Shown one piece after another: positions 16,282-23,896 of a stretch of 64,000 nucleotides of DNA. The translations under genes and the position numbers were made by a program. The first letter of the stretch is position 1; every line of letters begins with the position of its first letter. The DNA comes from Avedoeria sp964651245. Lineage in GTDB: Bacteria; Chloroflexota; Anaerolineae; Epilineales; Epilineaceae. The DNA lies in the NCBI GenBank assembly GCA_964651245.1, contig CAZYVI010000003.1, positions 178,831-242,830 on the forward strand, written 5' to 3'. The notes beneath the pieces are model-generated. The model was not told the origin of the DNA. It saw only the letters and a list, made by a program, of their open reading frames with translations, and made no database searches.

Positions 16282-18582
16282 ATGGCAGGTTCCATGGTCC
16301 CGGTGTGCCCGCCGCGCGCCCGACCAAGCGCCGCGCGGTACCAGCGCCCAGTGGCCGTGGCCGCAAGCCTTGCGATCGTCCTTGTAGCGCAGGGCGCGCC
16401 CGCAGCGTCCACGGCGCGGGTGCGCGATGAAGTCGCCATTCCGTCACGGGCCGCCGGTTCGTTCGCCACGTCCGCGGCCAACGCGCCGGTCCACTTCGTC
16501 CTTCAGGAGAGCTGGTCCGGTGCCTTCACCAGCGTCGTTGCCGACCTGGCGGCATACAGGCGGTTCTACGCTGTGCGCGGCCAGCGACTGGAGGTATGGG
16601 ATGCAGCCGACCCTGACCGCCCAGCACGACTCGGCGCCACCGGCCGCCTCGGCGGCCTTGTCCGCGTGCACGCGGCGGGCGGCGGACTGGCCATTGTCGA
16701 GATCGTCGACGCCGCCGGCTGGACGGCGTCACCTCAGATGGTCCATCGCCTTCGGCTCGTCGATGCCCGCGACGGGTCGCGTCCCGTGGCCACGGTCGAT
16801 CTGCCGATCCCGACCGTCTCTCGCGTACCTGACGGCGATGGCGACGTGGCGGCGTTTGACGTGGCGCTATCCGGCGGGCAGGCATTCGTTGCCGTGCGCG
16901 CCTTGTCCAAACTGTACGTCGTTGACGTCGCGACGAATGGTGTACTGCGCCGGAGTGCGATGACAACGCTGAGCGCGACCCCAGCGGCGCTGGCTGCGGG
17001 CGACGGCTGGTTGGCGGTGGCGTATTCGAGAATCGTCGAGGTCTTTGCCGTTGCACCGCCGGTCCCACCTGTCTCGGTCTACCAGCACGTCGATCCGTCC
17101 CGGCGGCCGATCACGGCACTCGCCGTCGATGCCGACCGGCTCCTCGTCGGCGCCGGCGGCTCGCTGCACTCGCTCGCGCTCCGCGAATCGTGGGTGTTCG
17201 AAGAGATCGGGCGCGTTGCGGTGTGCGGTGATCCGTTGTGGGCCGTGGCCGCGGCAGACGGCGATGCTGCCGTCGCGTGCACCCGGTGGCGGGAGCCAGG
17301 TTTTGAGCTCACCGCGTTCCGCACCGCATCGGACGCCGCCCCGACGCCGGTCGGCCTCAAGGACGGCTGGGCCTGGGACCTGGGCCCGCATGGCCTCGCG
17401 ATCGATGACGGCGTGCTCGTGGCGGCAGAGGGGGAGGGCGGTCTCACGGTCTATCGGACCGTCAACGGTGTCTGGGAGCCGCGCCACCACGAACGTACGC
17501 TCGGCAACCCGTCCGCGCTCGCCTTGGACGGCACGCGATTGTGGGCCACCGACTTCGACGACGAGCTCTGGGCAATCGACCTCGCCGATCCGGCGCGACC
17601 GGCACTCATGTCCGCGACGGACGACGCACTGTACGGCGGCGTGTCGCCTGACGCTCGGCATCGGTACGCCGGAAGTTCCTTGAGCAGCTTCACGAGTGCG
17701 CTCTTCGTCGACCGCGGCCTGGCCTACGTTGGGCATCGGGGCAGCCGGTGCTGCCGTGGCAGCTGGTCGATCGTCGACGTCCGCGACCCGCATCGACCCG
17801 TGGGGGTAGGTGAGTGGTCGCCGGTCAGGCCGGATGGCGATACGGTCTATCACCCGACGGGCAACTACGCGCCGGTCCGGTCCAGCAATCGTCTGGTGCT
17901 CGGTGGCATCTTGCTGGGGCTGGCCACGTTCGACGTCGCGGACCCGTCGCGGCCGCGGCAGATGGCCATCCAGTGGTTCGAAGAAGGGGTCATGGGCGGC
18001 CTCGCCGCCGGGGCGGACGGTCCGGTGTGGGTCGCGCGCGATGCACACGGGCTTGCCGTCGTCGACGTATCCGGCGCTGAGCCGCGTGACCTCGGCCCGG
18101 TGCCGGGGATCGAGCGCCCGATAGACGTCGCGCTGGGTGGCGAGCGACTCTATGTCGGACGCGCGTCTCGCCGCGCGAACGATCCGCCATACGCGGTCGT
18201 CGCGCCCGGCGGCATCAGCGTCGTCGACCCCACGACGCGGCGCTTGGTCGCCACCCTGCCCGGACCCGACGTCGTGCGCGTCGCGCCGGCCGGCGGGCGC
18301 GCGCTCGTGACGCTCGAGCATTCGACCATAGATCGGACTCACGCCTCGTGGTTGCGCGCCTACGACGTCACCGACCCCGCCGCCCCGGTGGCCGGCGGCT
18401 CGGCGGACCTGCTGACGTACGACATCGATCCATTGACGCCGCTGGCGGTCGCAGGCGACGTCGTCGTGGCCGGTGGCGGTCCGGCCGGTGTGCTGGTGTT
18501 CCGACTGACGAATCGCCCTGGCACCGAGCCGGAGCGGACTGCGGGGCGGGCCTACCTGCCGTTCGGCGTCGTCCGGCGCTAG
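16282..18582 (+). CDS. Secreted beta-propeller (LVIVD-like repeat) protein 2
   Basis: A 766-residue exported protein, paralogue of the 759-residue protein at 13124-15403. The ATG at 16282 is chosen because AGGAGGT lies 5-6 bases upstream; the frame is open far upstream but overlaps Uma2. A signal peptide covers about residues 20-42. Propeller blades follow with units such as YVVDVATNGVLRR, LWAIDLADPARPALMS, WSIVDVRDPHRPVGVG and ATFDVADPSRPRQM. A cysteine pair (RCCRG) lies in one loop. It ends RAYLPFGVVRR. No enzymatic residues are recognised. Its 3' end faces a Uma2 tail remnant, repeating the arrangement of the first copy. Confidence 0.78.
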   Translation: MAGSMVPVCPPRARPSAARYQRPVAVAASLAIVLVAQGAPAASTARVRDEVAIPSRAAGSFATSAANAPVHFVLQESWSGAFTSVVADLAAYRRFYAVRGQRLEVWDAADPDRPARLGATGRLGGLVRVHAAGGGLAIVEIVDAAGWTASPQMVHRLRLVDARDGSRPVATVDLPIPTVSRVPDGDGDVAAFDVALSGGQAFVAVRALSKLYVVDVATNGVLRRSAMTTLSATPAALAAGDGWLAVAYSRIVEVFAVAPPVPPVSVYQHVDPSRRPITALAVDADRLLVGAGGSLHSLALRESWVFEEIGRVAVCGDPLWAVAAADGDAAVACTRWREPGFELTAFRTASDAAPTPVGLKDGWAWDLGPHGLAIDDGVLVAAEGEGGLTVYRTVNGVWEPRHHERTLGNPSALALDGTRLWATDFDDELWAIDLADPARPALMSATDDALYGGVSPDARHRYAGSSLSSFTSALFVDRGLAYVGHRGSRCCRGSWSIVDVRDPHRPVGVGEWSPVRPDGDTVYHPTGNYAPVRSSNRLVLGGILLGLATFDVADPSRPRQMAIQWFEEGVMGGLAAGADGPVWVARDAHGLAVVDVSGAEPRDLGPVPGIERPIDVALGGERLYVGRASRRANDPPYAVVAPGGISVVDPTTRRLVATLPGPDVVRVAPAGGRALVTLEHSTIDRTHASWLRAYDVTDPAAPVAGGSADLLTYDIDPLTPLAVAGDVVVAGGGPAGVLVFRLTNRPGTEPERTAGRAYLPFGVVRR

Positions 18583-18628
18583 AGTCGGTGGTCTCGCCGC
18601 TCGGACGACGGCTCGCGGCGGTTACCAA

Positions 18629-18709
18629 TCACCCGAAGAACCGCCCCACCGTCACCGCGAACCCCGGCAGCGCGTCGCCCCCGTCGAGCACGTCCCCTTT
18701 GCCCAGCAG
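18629..18709 (-). pseudogene. Uma2 C-terminal tail remnant
   Basis: The last 26 codons (GKGDVLDGGDALPGFAVTVG, then RFFG) match the C-terminus of the Uma2 copies at 12.6 and 15.4 kb, with a few substitutions. Nothing Uma2-like precedes them. It sits 46 bp past the second propeller gene, the same relative place as the intact copy after the first. Confidence 0.7.
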
Positions 18710-18809
18710 CGGTCGCGCGCACAATCGGGACGTGCCCGGCCGTTCGGCGGCTCTGGGGGCGCCGACGTCGACGATGGCGTGCCGGGTCAGATTCATCGCG
18801 CGGACGCCG

Positions 18810-18838
18810 TTGATCGAGCCATAGAACACTTGTATCAT
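18810..18838 (+). promoter_or_regulatory. Sigma70-like promoter of the VOC gene
   Basis: TTGATC (18810-18815), 17-bp spacer, TATCAT (18833-18838), 63 bp before the ATG of the VOC protein. Together with the Uma2 remnant it accounts for most of the 319-bp gap after the second propeller gene. Confidence 0.5.
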
Positions 18839-18901
18839 GCGCATGCATCTACCCACTGCGGCGCGCGTCCCTCGCCGCCGCCCGCACGCTGGAGGCACGC
18901 C

Positions 18902-19288
18902 ATGGGCCGCGTCGTCCACTTCGAGATCCATGCGTCCGATCCCGAGAAGGCGGTTGGCTTCTACCGCGAGCTGTTCGGCTGGACGATCGAGAAGTGGGGT
19001 CCGATGGACTACTGGACGGTCATGACCGGCGACGAAGGCGTGGCGGGCATCAACGGCGGCATCGTGCGCCGGCGGGGCGACCTGCCGACCGACGGCCAAG
19101 CGGTGAACGCCTTCGTCTGCACCGTCGACGTGGCGGACCTCGGCGCGACGGTGGCGAAGGCCGTCGCGCTCGGCGGGGTCGAGGCGCTGCCGAAGATGCC
19201 GATCCCGGGGATCGGCTGGCTGGCGTACGTGAAGGACACCGACGGCAACCTCTTGGGCGTCATGCAGTCCGATCCCGACGCGCGCTGA
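18902..19288 (+). CDS. VOC (glyoxalase/bleomycin-resistance fold) family protein
   Basis: A 128-residue cytosolic protein of the vicinal oxygen chelate superfamily, resembling the YdeR/SCO5191-like group. Seen: VHFEIHASDPEKAVGFYRELFGW at the N-terminus, containing the first paired beta-alpha-beta-beta-beta module and a possible metal ligand His, then WTVMTGDEGVAGINGG. The second module ends GWLAYVKDTDGNLLGVMQSD. The ATG start follows a TGGAGG site at about 7 bases. The substrate is not predictable. It converges on carA. Confidence 0.88.
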   Translation: MGRVVHFEIHASDPEKAVGFYRELFGWTIEKWGPMDYWTVMTGDEGVAGINGGIVRRRGDLPTDGQAVNAFVCTVDVADLGATVAKAVALGGVEALPKMPIPGIGWLAYVKDTDGNLLGVMQSDPDAR

Positions 19289-19321
19289 GGTTCGACGCGG
19301 CGAGCGGTCGCGGCGCCGGGC

Positions 19322-20557
19322 CTAGACCCGCAGCGCCATCCGATCGCGTACCGTCGCCAAGAACGCCCCGAACAGGCCCACCGCGTCGTGCGGCCCGGGT
19401 GCGGCTTCGGGGTGGTACTGGACGCTGAACGCGCCGGCGGCCGGCACGGCCAGCCCTTCGACGCTGCCGTCGTTGAGGCTGACGTGGCTGACGACGACGC
19501 CGTCGGGCAGGCCGTCGGCCGCCAGCGCGAAGCCGTGGTTCTGGCTCGTGATCGCCACCGCCAGCGGCGCCGCGACGGCCGCCGCCCGGCCGTTCGCGCC
19601 GCCGCCGGCCGGCCCGAGCGGCGCGATCTGCTTGACGGGCTGGTTGCCGCCGCGGTGCCCGAACTTCAGCTTGTAGGTCCGCCCGCCCAGTGCAAGCCCG
19701 AGCAGCTGGTGGCCGAGGCAGATCCCGAACAGCGGCACCTGGCCGACGAGCTGCCGGACGCACGCCACGGCGTCGAGGAGCGCGGCCGGATCGCCGGGAC
19801 CGTTGCTGAGCAGGACGCCGTCGGGCCGCATCGCCAGCGTCTCGGCCGCCGGCCAGCGGGCCGGCACCACGGTGACGCGGCAGCCGGCGGCGGCCAACAG
19901 CCGCAGCGTGTTGCGCTTCACGCCGTAGTCGTAGACCACGATGTGCGGTGCGGCGGCGGTCGGCGATGGCGCGGCATCGACCGCGCCGACGGACGCCGCC
20001 GTCGGCGCGCCCGGCGCGAAGGCCGTCCAGGCCGGCTCGGCCGGCGCCGTCCAGGCGTAGGGCTCGGCGCACGACACCTCGCCGACGAGGTCCATCTGGT
20101 TGATGTCGGGCGCCAGCCGCGCCAGCTGCACGGCCGCGTCGGCGCCGCCGCCGTCGCTGACGAGGGCGCCGTGCATCGCGCCGCGGTCGCGCAGGTGGCG
20201 CACCACCGCCCGGGTGTCGAGGTCGGTGATGCCGGGCACGGCGCGCGCCCGGAGGTAGTCGTCCAGCGTGCCGGTGGCCCGCCATGAGCTGGCCGTTGGG
20301 CTGCCGCGGCGCATCGCGAAGCCGGCCACCCAGACCCGGGCGCTCTCGTCGTCGTCATCGTTGACGCCGGTGTTGCCGATCTGCGGCGCCGTCATGACCA
20401 CGATCTGGCGGCAGTACGACGGGTCGGTCAGGACCTCCTGGTAGCCCGTCATGCTGGTGTTGAACACGACCTCGCCGGTGCGCTGGCCGCGGGCGCCGTA
20501 GGCGCGGCCCTCCCAGACCGAGCCGTCGACGAGGGCGAGGTAGGCGCGGTCCGTCAT
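19322..20557 (-). CDS. carA: Carbamoyl-phosphate synthase small subunit
   Basis: Glutamine amidotransferase subunit of carbamoyl-phosphate synthase. It releases ammonia from glutamine for the large subunit, feeding arginine and pyrimidine synthesis. The 411-residue protein has the CarA N-terminal domain (YLALVDGSVWEGRAYG, FNTSMTGYQEVLTDPSY) and a class I GATase domain. That domain holds the nucleophile in LFGICLGHQ (Cys about 280) and the later ITSQNHGFAL and FSVQYHPEAAPGP with the catalytic His and Glu. A small Asp-rich insertion (NDDDDES) is present after IGNTGV. Its ATG overlaps the stop of the upstream membrane-protein gene by four bases. No carB follows on this side, where a convergent gene lies. 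Confidence 0.95.
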   Translation of the reverse strand: MTDRAYLALVDGSVWEGRAYGARGQRTGEVVFNTSMTGYQEVLTDPSYCRQIVVMTAPQIGNTGVNDDDDESARVWVAGFAMRRGSPTASSWRATGTLDDYLRARAVPGITDLDTRAVVRHLRDRGAMHGALVSDGGGADAAVQLARLAPDINQMDLVGEVSCAEPYAWTAPAEPAWTAFAPGAPTAASVGAVDAAPSPTAAAPHIVVYDYGVKRNTLRLLAAAGCRVTVVPARWPAAETLAMRPDGVLLSNGPGDPAALLDAVACVRQLVGQVPLFGICLGHQLLGLALGGRTYKLKFGHRGGNQPVKQIAPLGPAGGGANGRAAAVAAPLAVAITSQNHGFALAADGLPDGVVVSHVSLNDGSVEGLAVPAAGAFSVQYHPEAAPGPHDAVGLFGAFLATVRDRMALRV

Positions 20558-21102
20558 CGGGCGACCTCACGGGGTTGGGCGGCGCGGGCGCCATAGAGGG
20601 GCGGCTGCCAACGCGGTCGGACGCCGTAGCGGGCGAGCGTCGGCGGCCAGTAGAGCCAGAGCAGGCCCAGCAGCGGCTGGAACAGCGGGAAGAAGCCGTA
20701 GTCGGCGCCGAAGCGGCCCCACGCGGTGTGGCCGATGACGCCCGGCAGCACGAAGCTCAGCGTCCCGACCGCCAGCGCGCCGACGAGCTCGAACGCCAGG
20801 AGCCCCACCCCCACCCGCCACGCCCAGGGCCGCCGGATCGCAAAGCCCAGCGTCGCCGCCAGGTAGCACACGGCGGCCAGCAACGACAGCGCCGGGCCGA
20901 GATCGGTGACCGGCGCCGCCTTGAAGTACAGCTGGTAGACGCTGCGCACCCCGGTCGAGAGCGCCAGGACGGGGTACGACACGCCGAGCACGTAGCCCGC
21001 CACCGACGCCACGTCGGACAGGACGGGGGCATCGGCCGCCGCGGTCGGCGGTGCGGTCGGCGGCGCGGCGGTCGGGTGCGCGTCGGGCATGGCGGCGGGC
21101 AA
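20554..21102 (-). CDS. Four-helix membrane protein upstream of carA
   Basis: A 182-residue integral membrane protein of unknown function. After an Ala/Pro/Thr-rich cytosolic start (residues 1-28) four hydrophobic helices are visible, with the sequence YPVLALSTGVRSVYQLYF in the first loop region and a YGFFPLFQPLLGLLWLYWPP segment near the end. The gene overlaps carA by ATGA, so it is probably translated with it, but nothing in the sequence links it to carbamoyl phosphate. It is divergent from the DUF4446 gene. Confidence 0.75.
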   Translation of the reverse strand: MPAAMPDAHPTAAPPTAPPTAAADAPVLSDVASVAGYVLGVSYPVLALSTGVRSVYQLYFKAAPVTDLGPALSLLAAVCYLAATLGFAIRRPWAWRVGVGLLAFELVGALAVGTLSFVLPGVIGHTAWGRFGADYGFFPLFQPLLGLLWLYWPPTLARYGVRPRWQPPLYGARAAQPREVAR

Positions 21103-21192
21103 TCGTAGCCGGGTGGGGGGAGGGGGTCAACGGCGCCGGTGCCGCCCGAAGTCGATACAATGCGGCTCCGATCCGTCCCTGGAGGCCCACCC

Positions 21193-21846
21193 GTGCCGAT
21201 CGCCGCCGCCCGAACGGTCGCCGCGCTGGCTCTGGCCGCCGTGGCGCAGGCCACCCCGGCGCCGTCGCCCACCGCGGCGCCGCCCGCGCCGACGCCCGGT
21301 TCGCCGGCGCCGCTGGCGTTCCTGGCCGACTGGACGACGCCGACCTGGCTGGCGCCGCTGGCCCGGCTCGACCCAGCCGTGCTGGCGGCCGTCGCCCTGG
21401 CCGCCTTGGTCCTGGCCGTCGTCACGCTGGTCGTGGCGCTCGTCACCGCGGCGCGGGCGCGGCGGATGACGCGCCACTACGCCACGCTGATGCGCGGCGT
21501 CGAGGGCCAGAACCTGGCCCGGGCGGTCGAGTCCTACGTGGAGCGGCTGAACGCGGTCGAGCGGCGGAGCAGCCAGGTCGGCGAGCACGGCCGGGCGACG
21601 TCGACGCGGCTCCAGCAGGCGATCCAGCACGTCCACCTCGAGCGCTACAGCGCCGTCGACGGCAGCGACAACCAGCAGAGCTTCTCGCTGGCGCTGCTCG
21701 ACGCCGCCGCCAACGGCGTCGTCGTGACCGCGCTCTACACCCGCCACGGCCTGCGCGTCTACGCCAAGCCGGTCGCCCGCGGCGCCTCGCCCTACGCCCT
21801 CAGCGACGAGGAGCAGCGCGCGATCCGGCGCGACGGCGGCGACTGA
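21193..21846 (+). CDS. DUF4446 family membrane-anchored protein
   Basis: A 217-residue protein matching DUF4446: a signal-anchor helix and Pro/Thr-rich stretch, a second long hydrophobic helix (about residues 68-90), then the conserved cytosolic domain. Family landmarks seen are HYATLMRGVEGQNL, the block VHLERYSAVDGSDNQQSFS, LALLDAAANGVVVTALYTR, and YAKPVARGASPYALSDEEQ. The GTG at 21193 is preferred because GGAGG lies 8 bases upstream; an ATG-type start 54 bases earlier lacks one. The function of the family is unknown; in many Gram-positive genomes it lies near chromosome-partition genes. Confidence 0.85.
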   Translation: MPIAAARTVAALALAAVAQATPAPSPTAAPPAPTPGSPAPLAFLADWTTPTWLAPLARLDPAVLAAVALAALVLAVVTLVVALVTAARARRMTRHYATLMRGVEGQNLARAVESYVERLNAVERRSSQVGEHGRATSTRLQQAIQHVHLERYSAVDGSDNQQSFSLALLDAAANGVVVTALYTRHGLRVYAKPVARGASPYALSDEEQRAIRRDGGD

Positions 21847-21875
21847 CGCCGTCGTCGCGCCGCCGGACGATCTGG

Positions 21876-21904
21876 TTGGCAGCCCGCCGCCCCGTCCGTA
21901 TACT
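21876..21904 (+). promoter_or_regulatory. Sigma70-like promoter of the M23/bactofilin genes
   Basis: TTGGCA (21876-21881), 17-bp spacer, TATACT (21899-21904). This is among the best promoter matches in the high-GC part, 72 bp before the GTG of the peptidase gene. Confidence 0.6.
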
Positions 21905-21976
21905 GTCGCGGCTTGTCCGACTGCGGCGCGGGCATCGTGCCCTGCCGCCCGGCTGCCCCGGAAATGGTGTCTGACC

Positions 21977-22957
21977 GTGGCCCAATCACGCGGCCCCGCC
22001 GCCCCCGCGGCGGTCATGGTGGCCGTCCCCCGCGTCCTCGTCCCGGTGCTCGGGCTGGCGGCCGTTGCGCTCGTGGCGGGGCTCGTCAACGTGTCGCGCG
22101 CCAACCGCGCCCTGCGGCACGAGGTGGCCAACCTGACGCTCCAGCGCGACACGGCCGAGTCGCGCGTCCAGCTCCTGACGGGCGCCGCGGCGCGCAAGAA
22201 CAAGGAGCTGCACGAGGCCGACGCCGAGGCCGACACGCTCCGGCAGCAGGTCGACGCGGTCGAGATGCAGCTTGACGGCATCGCCTTCCTGCACGACCAG
22301 TTCCGGTCCGAGCTCGGCCTCCCGACGCCGACGCCGACCCCGCCCCTCGGCGGCGCGTCCAGCCTGGCGGTGCCACCGGGCGGCGAAGGCGGGCCGTTCG
22401 ATCGCACGGTCACGCTCGAGGACCGGCTGGCGCTCTCGCGCGAGCGGCTCGGGGCGGCGCTGGCCGACGTCTACGCGCTGTGGGGCCAGGCCAAGGGCGG
22501 CGCGTGGCGCACGGCGGCGTTGCGCGGCGCGCCGCCGGTGGCGGCCGATGGGCGCCTGCCGGCCAACTGGCCGGCGCGGGGTCCGATCAGCAGCCCGTTC
22601 GGCTGGCGGCAGTTCCGCGGCAAGGCGAACCACCACTCGGGCATCGACATCGGCCTGCCCTACGGATCGCCGGTCGCCGCGACGGGCGACGGGACGGTCG
22701 TCGGCAGCGGCTGGCAGCCGGGCTACGGCTGGTGCGTCCTGGTCCAGCACGGCCAGGGCTACGCCACGCTCTACGCCCACCTGTCCAGCACCCTCGTCGC
22801 CGTCGGCGACGTCGTCACCCCCGGCGCCGCCGTCGGCCTTTCCGGCAGCAGCGGCAACTCGACCGGGTCGCACCTCCACTACGAGGTCTGGCACAACGGC
22901 AGCGCGCTCGACCCGCGGCCGTTCATGGACCACGGCCCGCCGGAGGCGGCGCGCTGA
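21977..22957 (+). CDS. M23 family metallopeptidase
   Basis: A 326-residue membrane-anchored peptidoglycan hydrolase of the LytM/M23 type. A signal-anchor helix (about residues 16-36) is followed by a coiled coil (about 40-100) and a Pro/Thr linker (about 115-130). The zinc peptidase domain (about 205-320) has HHSGIDIG giving H220 and D224, VAATGDGTVVGSG, and the HLHYE motif (H299/H301). All zinc ligands of active M23 enzymes appear present. The bactofilin gene follows after 42 bp, a partnership known in several phyla where bactofilins position M23 hydrolases that shape the cell. Confidence 0.9.
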   Translation: MAQSRGPAAPAAVMVAVPRVLVPVLGLAAVALVAGLVNVSRANRALRHEVANLTLQRDTAESRVQLLTGAAARKNKELHEADAEADTLRQQVDAVEMQLDGIAFLHDQFRSELGLPTPTPTPPLGGASSLAVPPGGEGGPFDRTVTLEDRLALSRERLGAALADVYALWGQAKGGAWRTAALRGAPPVAADGRLPANWPARGPISSPFGWRQFRGKANHHSGIDIGLPYGSPVAATGDGTVVGSGWQPGYGWCVLVQHGQGYATLYAHLSSTLVAVGDVVTPGAAVGLSGSSGNSTGSHLHYEVWHNGSALDPRPFMDHGPPEAAR

Positions 22958-22999
22958 GCGCCCCTGCCCCCGGCACGGCGCCGACGGAAGGATCGAACG

Positions 23000-23845
23000 A
23001 TGGCTTGGTTCTCACGGGGTGAACGCGCGGCCCGGCGCAGCGAGCTGCTCGAGAGCGCGATCGGGCCGAGCACGTCGGTGTCGGGCGTCATCAAGAGCGA
23101 CGGCGGCCTCCGGATCGACGGCCACGTCGAGGGGCACATCGACGTGGCGGGCAACATCGTGATCGGCGAGGGCGCCGTCGTGCGGGTCGACACGCTGATC
23201 GGCCGCAACATCACCGTCGGCGGCGTCGTCACCGGCAACATCGAGTGCGGTGGCCGGCTCGAGATCCTGGCCACCGGCCGGGTCGAGGGCGACATCGTCG
23301 CCGACGCGATCATGATCGACCAGGGCGGCGTGTTCCAGGGCGCCAGCCGGATGCGCAGCGCCATGCCCGCCCTGCCTGCCCCGCCCCCGGCGCCCGCAGC
23401 CGGCGACGACGTCATCATCGACCTCGGCACCGCCGCCGGCGACCCGGAACCCGTCGTCGACGTGGCGTCCGCACCGCCGCCCGCCGCGCCCGCGCCGCCG
23501 CCCGCGACGGTCGTGGCGGCCGACGCCGCCGCGGCGAACGCGCCGTCGTCGCCGCCGACACGTCCCGCCGCGCCGCCGCCCGCCGCGCCCGCGGCGCCGT
23601 CGCCCGCGCCGGCCCGCGGCCGCATCACGCCCCCCACCGCCGACGCGCCGCCGCGGCGCGCCGCACCCGCCGAGGCGCTGCCGCGCGCCGAAGCCGCCGA
23701 GCCGGCGCTCGACTTCGCGCTCGACATCGAGCCGGTCATCCCCGACACGGCCGCCGGATCGGCGTCGGGCGGGGCCCGGCGGCCGACGGCGCCCGAGCCG
23801 GCCGAGCGCCGCGGCCGCCGCCAGGGCGGCAGCCGGCGGCGGTGA
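23000..23845 (+). CDS. Bactofilin
   Basis: A polymer-forming cytoskeletal protein (DUF583). The 281-residue protein has the beta-helical bactofilin core at about residues 20-120, with short glycine-punctuated rungs (SGVIKSDGGLRIDGHVEGHI, GNIVIGEGAVV, GGVVTGNIECGGRLEI, GRVEGDIVAD). A long Pro/Ala-rich disordered tail (about 125-281) with a basic end follows; most bactofilins have much shorter tails. It sits directly after the M23 peptidase. A GAAGGATCG ribosome site precedes the ATG. Confidence 0.92.
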   Translation: MAWFSRGERAARRSELLESAIGPSTSVSGVIKSDGGLRIDGHVEGHIDVAGNIVIGEGAVVRVDTLIGRNITVGGVVTGNIECGGRLEILATGRVEGDIVADAIMIDQGGVFQGASRMRSAMPALPAPPPAPAAGDDVIIDLGTAAGDPEPVVDVASAPPPAAPAPPPATVVAADAAAANAPSSPPTRPAAPPPAAPAAPSPAPARGRITPPTADAPPRRAAPAEALPRAEAAEPALDFALDIEPVIPDTAAGSASGGARRPTAPEPAERRGRRQGGSRRR

Positions 23846-23896
23846 GCCGCGGCGCTCGGCCGGTCCGGCCCGGCCCGCGCCCCCAAGGAGGATCCG

